Below, piece after piece: positions 5,800-6,111 of a stretch of 6,111 nt of DNA. The stretch's first letter is position 1. Each line of letters starts with the position of its first letter. The notes beneath the pieces were generated by a model, which worked only from the letters and a program-made list of their open reading frames with translations, made no database searches and had not been told where the DNA came from. Position numbers and translations under genes: made by a program. Origin of the DNA: an uncultured Clostridia bacterium (GTDB lineage: Bacteria; Bacillota; Clostridia; Christensenellales; Aristaeellaceae); contig CAMDVP010000184.1 of NCBI GenBank assembly GCA_945877525.1, forward strand, positions 1 through 6,111, in the 5' to 3' direction.

Positions 5800-5816
5800 T
5801 GCGCGCACCCCGCGCA
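5800..5816 (+). other. Second hairpin in the glnN leader
   Basis: TGCGCG (5800-5805) pairs with CGCGCA (5811-5816) around CACCC. It lies between the attenuator and the ribosome binding site and has no T-run. It might stabilise the mRNA 5' end or form part of the leader's folding. It does not sequester the ribosome binding site by any pairing I can see. Confidence 0.4.
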
Positions 5817-5846
5817 GGACGGCTGCAACCCCATTTGATCGATCGT

Positions 5847-5854
5847 GGAGGAGG
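5847..5854 (+). promoter_or_regulatory. Ribosome binding site of glnN
   Basis: GGAGGAGG, two overlapping copies of GGAGG, ends 7 nt before the ATG at 5862. This fits that start better than the in-frame ATG at 5871. Confidence 0.85.
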
Positions 5855-5861
5855 AACCCGT

Positions 5862-6111
5862 ATGGCTAAGATGCACGAGCTTTTCGGCAGCAACGTTTTC
5901 AACGACGCCGTCATGCAGGAGCGCCTGCCCAAGGATACCTACAAGGCCCTCAAGAAGACCATCGACGAAGGCCGCCGGCTTGACCCGGACGTGGCCGCGG
6001 TGGTAGCCCACGCCATGAAGGACTGGGCGGTGGAAAAGGGCGTCACCCATTATACTCACTGGTTCCAGCCCATGACCGGCATCACCGCCGAGAAGCACGA
6101 CAGCTTCATCT
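5862..6111 (+). CDS. glnN: Type III glutamine synthetase, N-terminal part (runs off the window)
   Basis: The first 83 residues of a frame still open at the window's right edge. Glutamine synthetase makes glutamine from glutamate and ammonia using ATP (EC 6.3.1.2), the main entry of ammonia at low concentration. The N-terminus matches the GSIII-specific region: VFNDAVMQERLP (12-23), the Lys-rich segment KDTYKALKKTI (24-34), DWAVEKGVTHYTHWFQPMTG (54-73) and TAEKHDSF (75-82). Type III enzymes are about 700 residues and occur in Bacteroides, cyanobacteria and many Clostridia; types I and II do not start this way. The catalytic domain lies beyond the window, so integrity cannot be judged. The gene is divergent from mapA, has its own promoter, and is preceded by an attenuator-like leader, suggesting that transcription elongation responds to nitrogen status. 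The short length is due to the window edge, not truncation. Confidence 0.93.
   Translation, partial: MAKMHELFGSNVFNDAVMQERLPKDTYKALKKTIDEGRRLDPDVAAVVAHAMKDWAVEKGVTHYTHWFQPMTGITAEKHDSFI

Noticed and set aside
5679..6098. A 139-residue open frame on the - strand opposite glnN
   Set aside because: It covers the glnN coding start, promoter and leader, which are well supported on the other strand, and it has no domain pattern.

Overview
The window is 6.1 kb of GC-rich bacterial DNA with strong Shine-Dalgarno sequences (AAGGAGG, GGAGG), canonical TTGACA/17-bp promoters, intrinsic terminators and a CcpA/LacI-type operator. Together with a lactobacillus-type maltose phosphorylase and a type III glutamine synthetase, this points to a Bacillota (Firmicutes) organism. 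A GC-rich anaerobic Clostridia lineage, possibly gut-associated, is the best guess; that placement is inference.

Left part (1-3111, + strand): a cytoplasmic M14-family zinc metallopeptidase (44-1417) is followed after 99 bp by an exported family-5 (peptide/nickel-type) ABC substrate-binding protein (1517-3055). The gap holds a small GC-rich hairpin with a UACG tetraloop and a larger nested hairpin just before the second gene's ribosome binding site. A strong terminator closes the unit. The pairing suggests uptake of peptides and their hydrolysis inside the cell. No permease or ATPase gene lies in the window.

Middle (3113-5499, - strand): a 754-residue GH65 maltose phosphorylase (3165-5429, here called mapA) runs convergently, with its own terminator directly abutting that of the binding-protein gene. 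It has a clear promoter (TTGACA, 17 bp, TATTGT), and an 18-bp imperfect palindrome matching the cre consensus sits on the predicted start of transcription. This is what carbon catabolite or maltose-responsive control would look like.

Right part (5500-6111): a 362-bp non-coding stretch between mapA's -35 box and the start of a divergent glutamine synthetase gene, glnN, of which only the first 83 residues are present. The glnN promoter (TTGACA, 17 bp, TATACT) is preceded by two phased A-tracts. Its roughly 110-nt leader contains a 14-bp terminator-like hairpin whose 5' arm is also the loop and 3' arm of a smaller hairpin that starts at the predicted 5' end of the transcript. This mutually exclusive pairing looks like a transcription attenuator on nitrogen assimilation. 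It is the most interesting item in the window, and the small hairpin has the A1/G4 hexaloop pattern of ANTAR-protein targets. All structure calls were made by eye, without folding software or homology searches.
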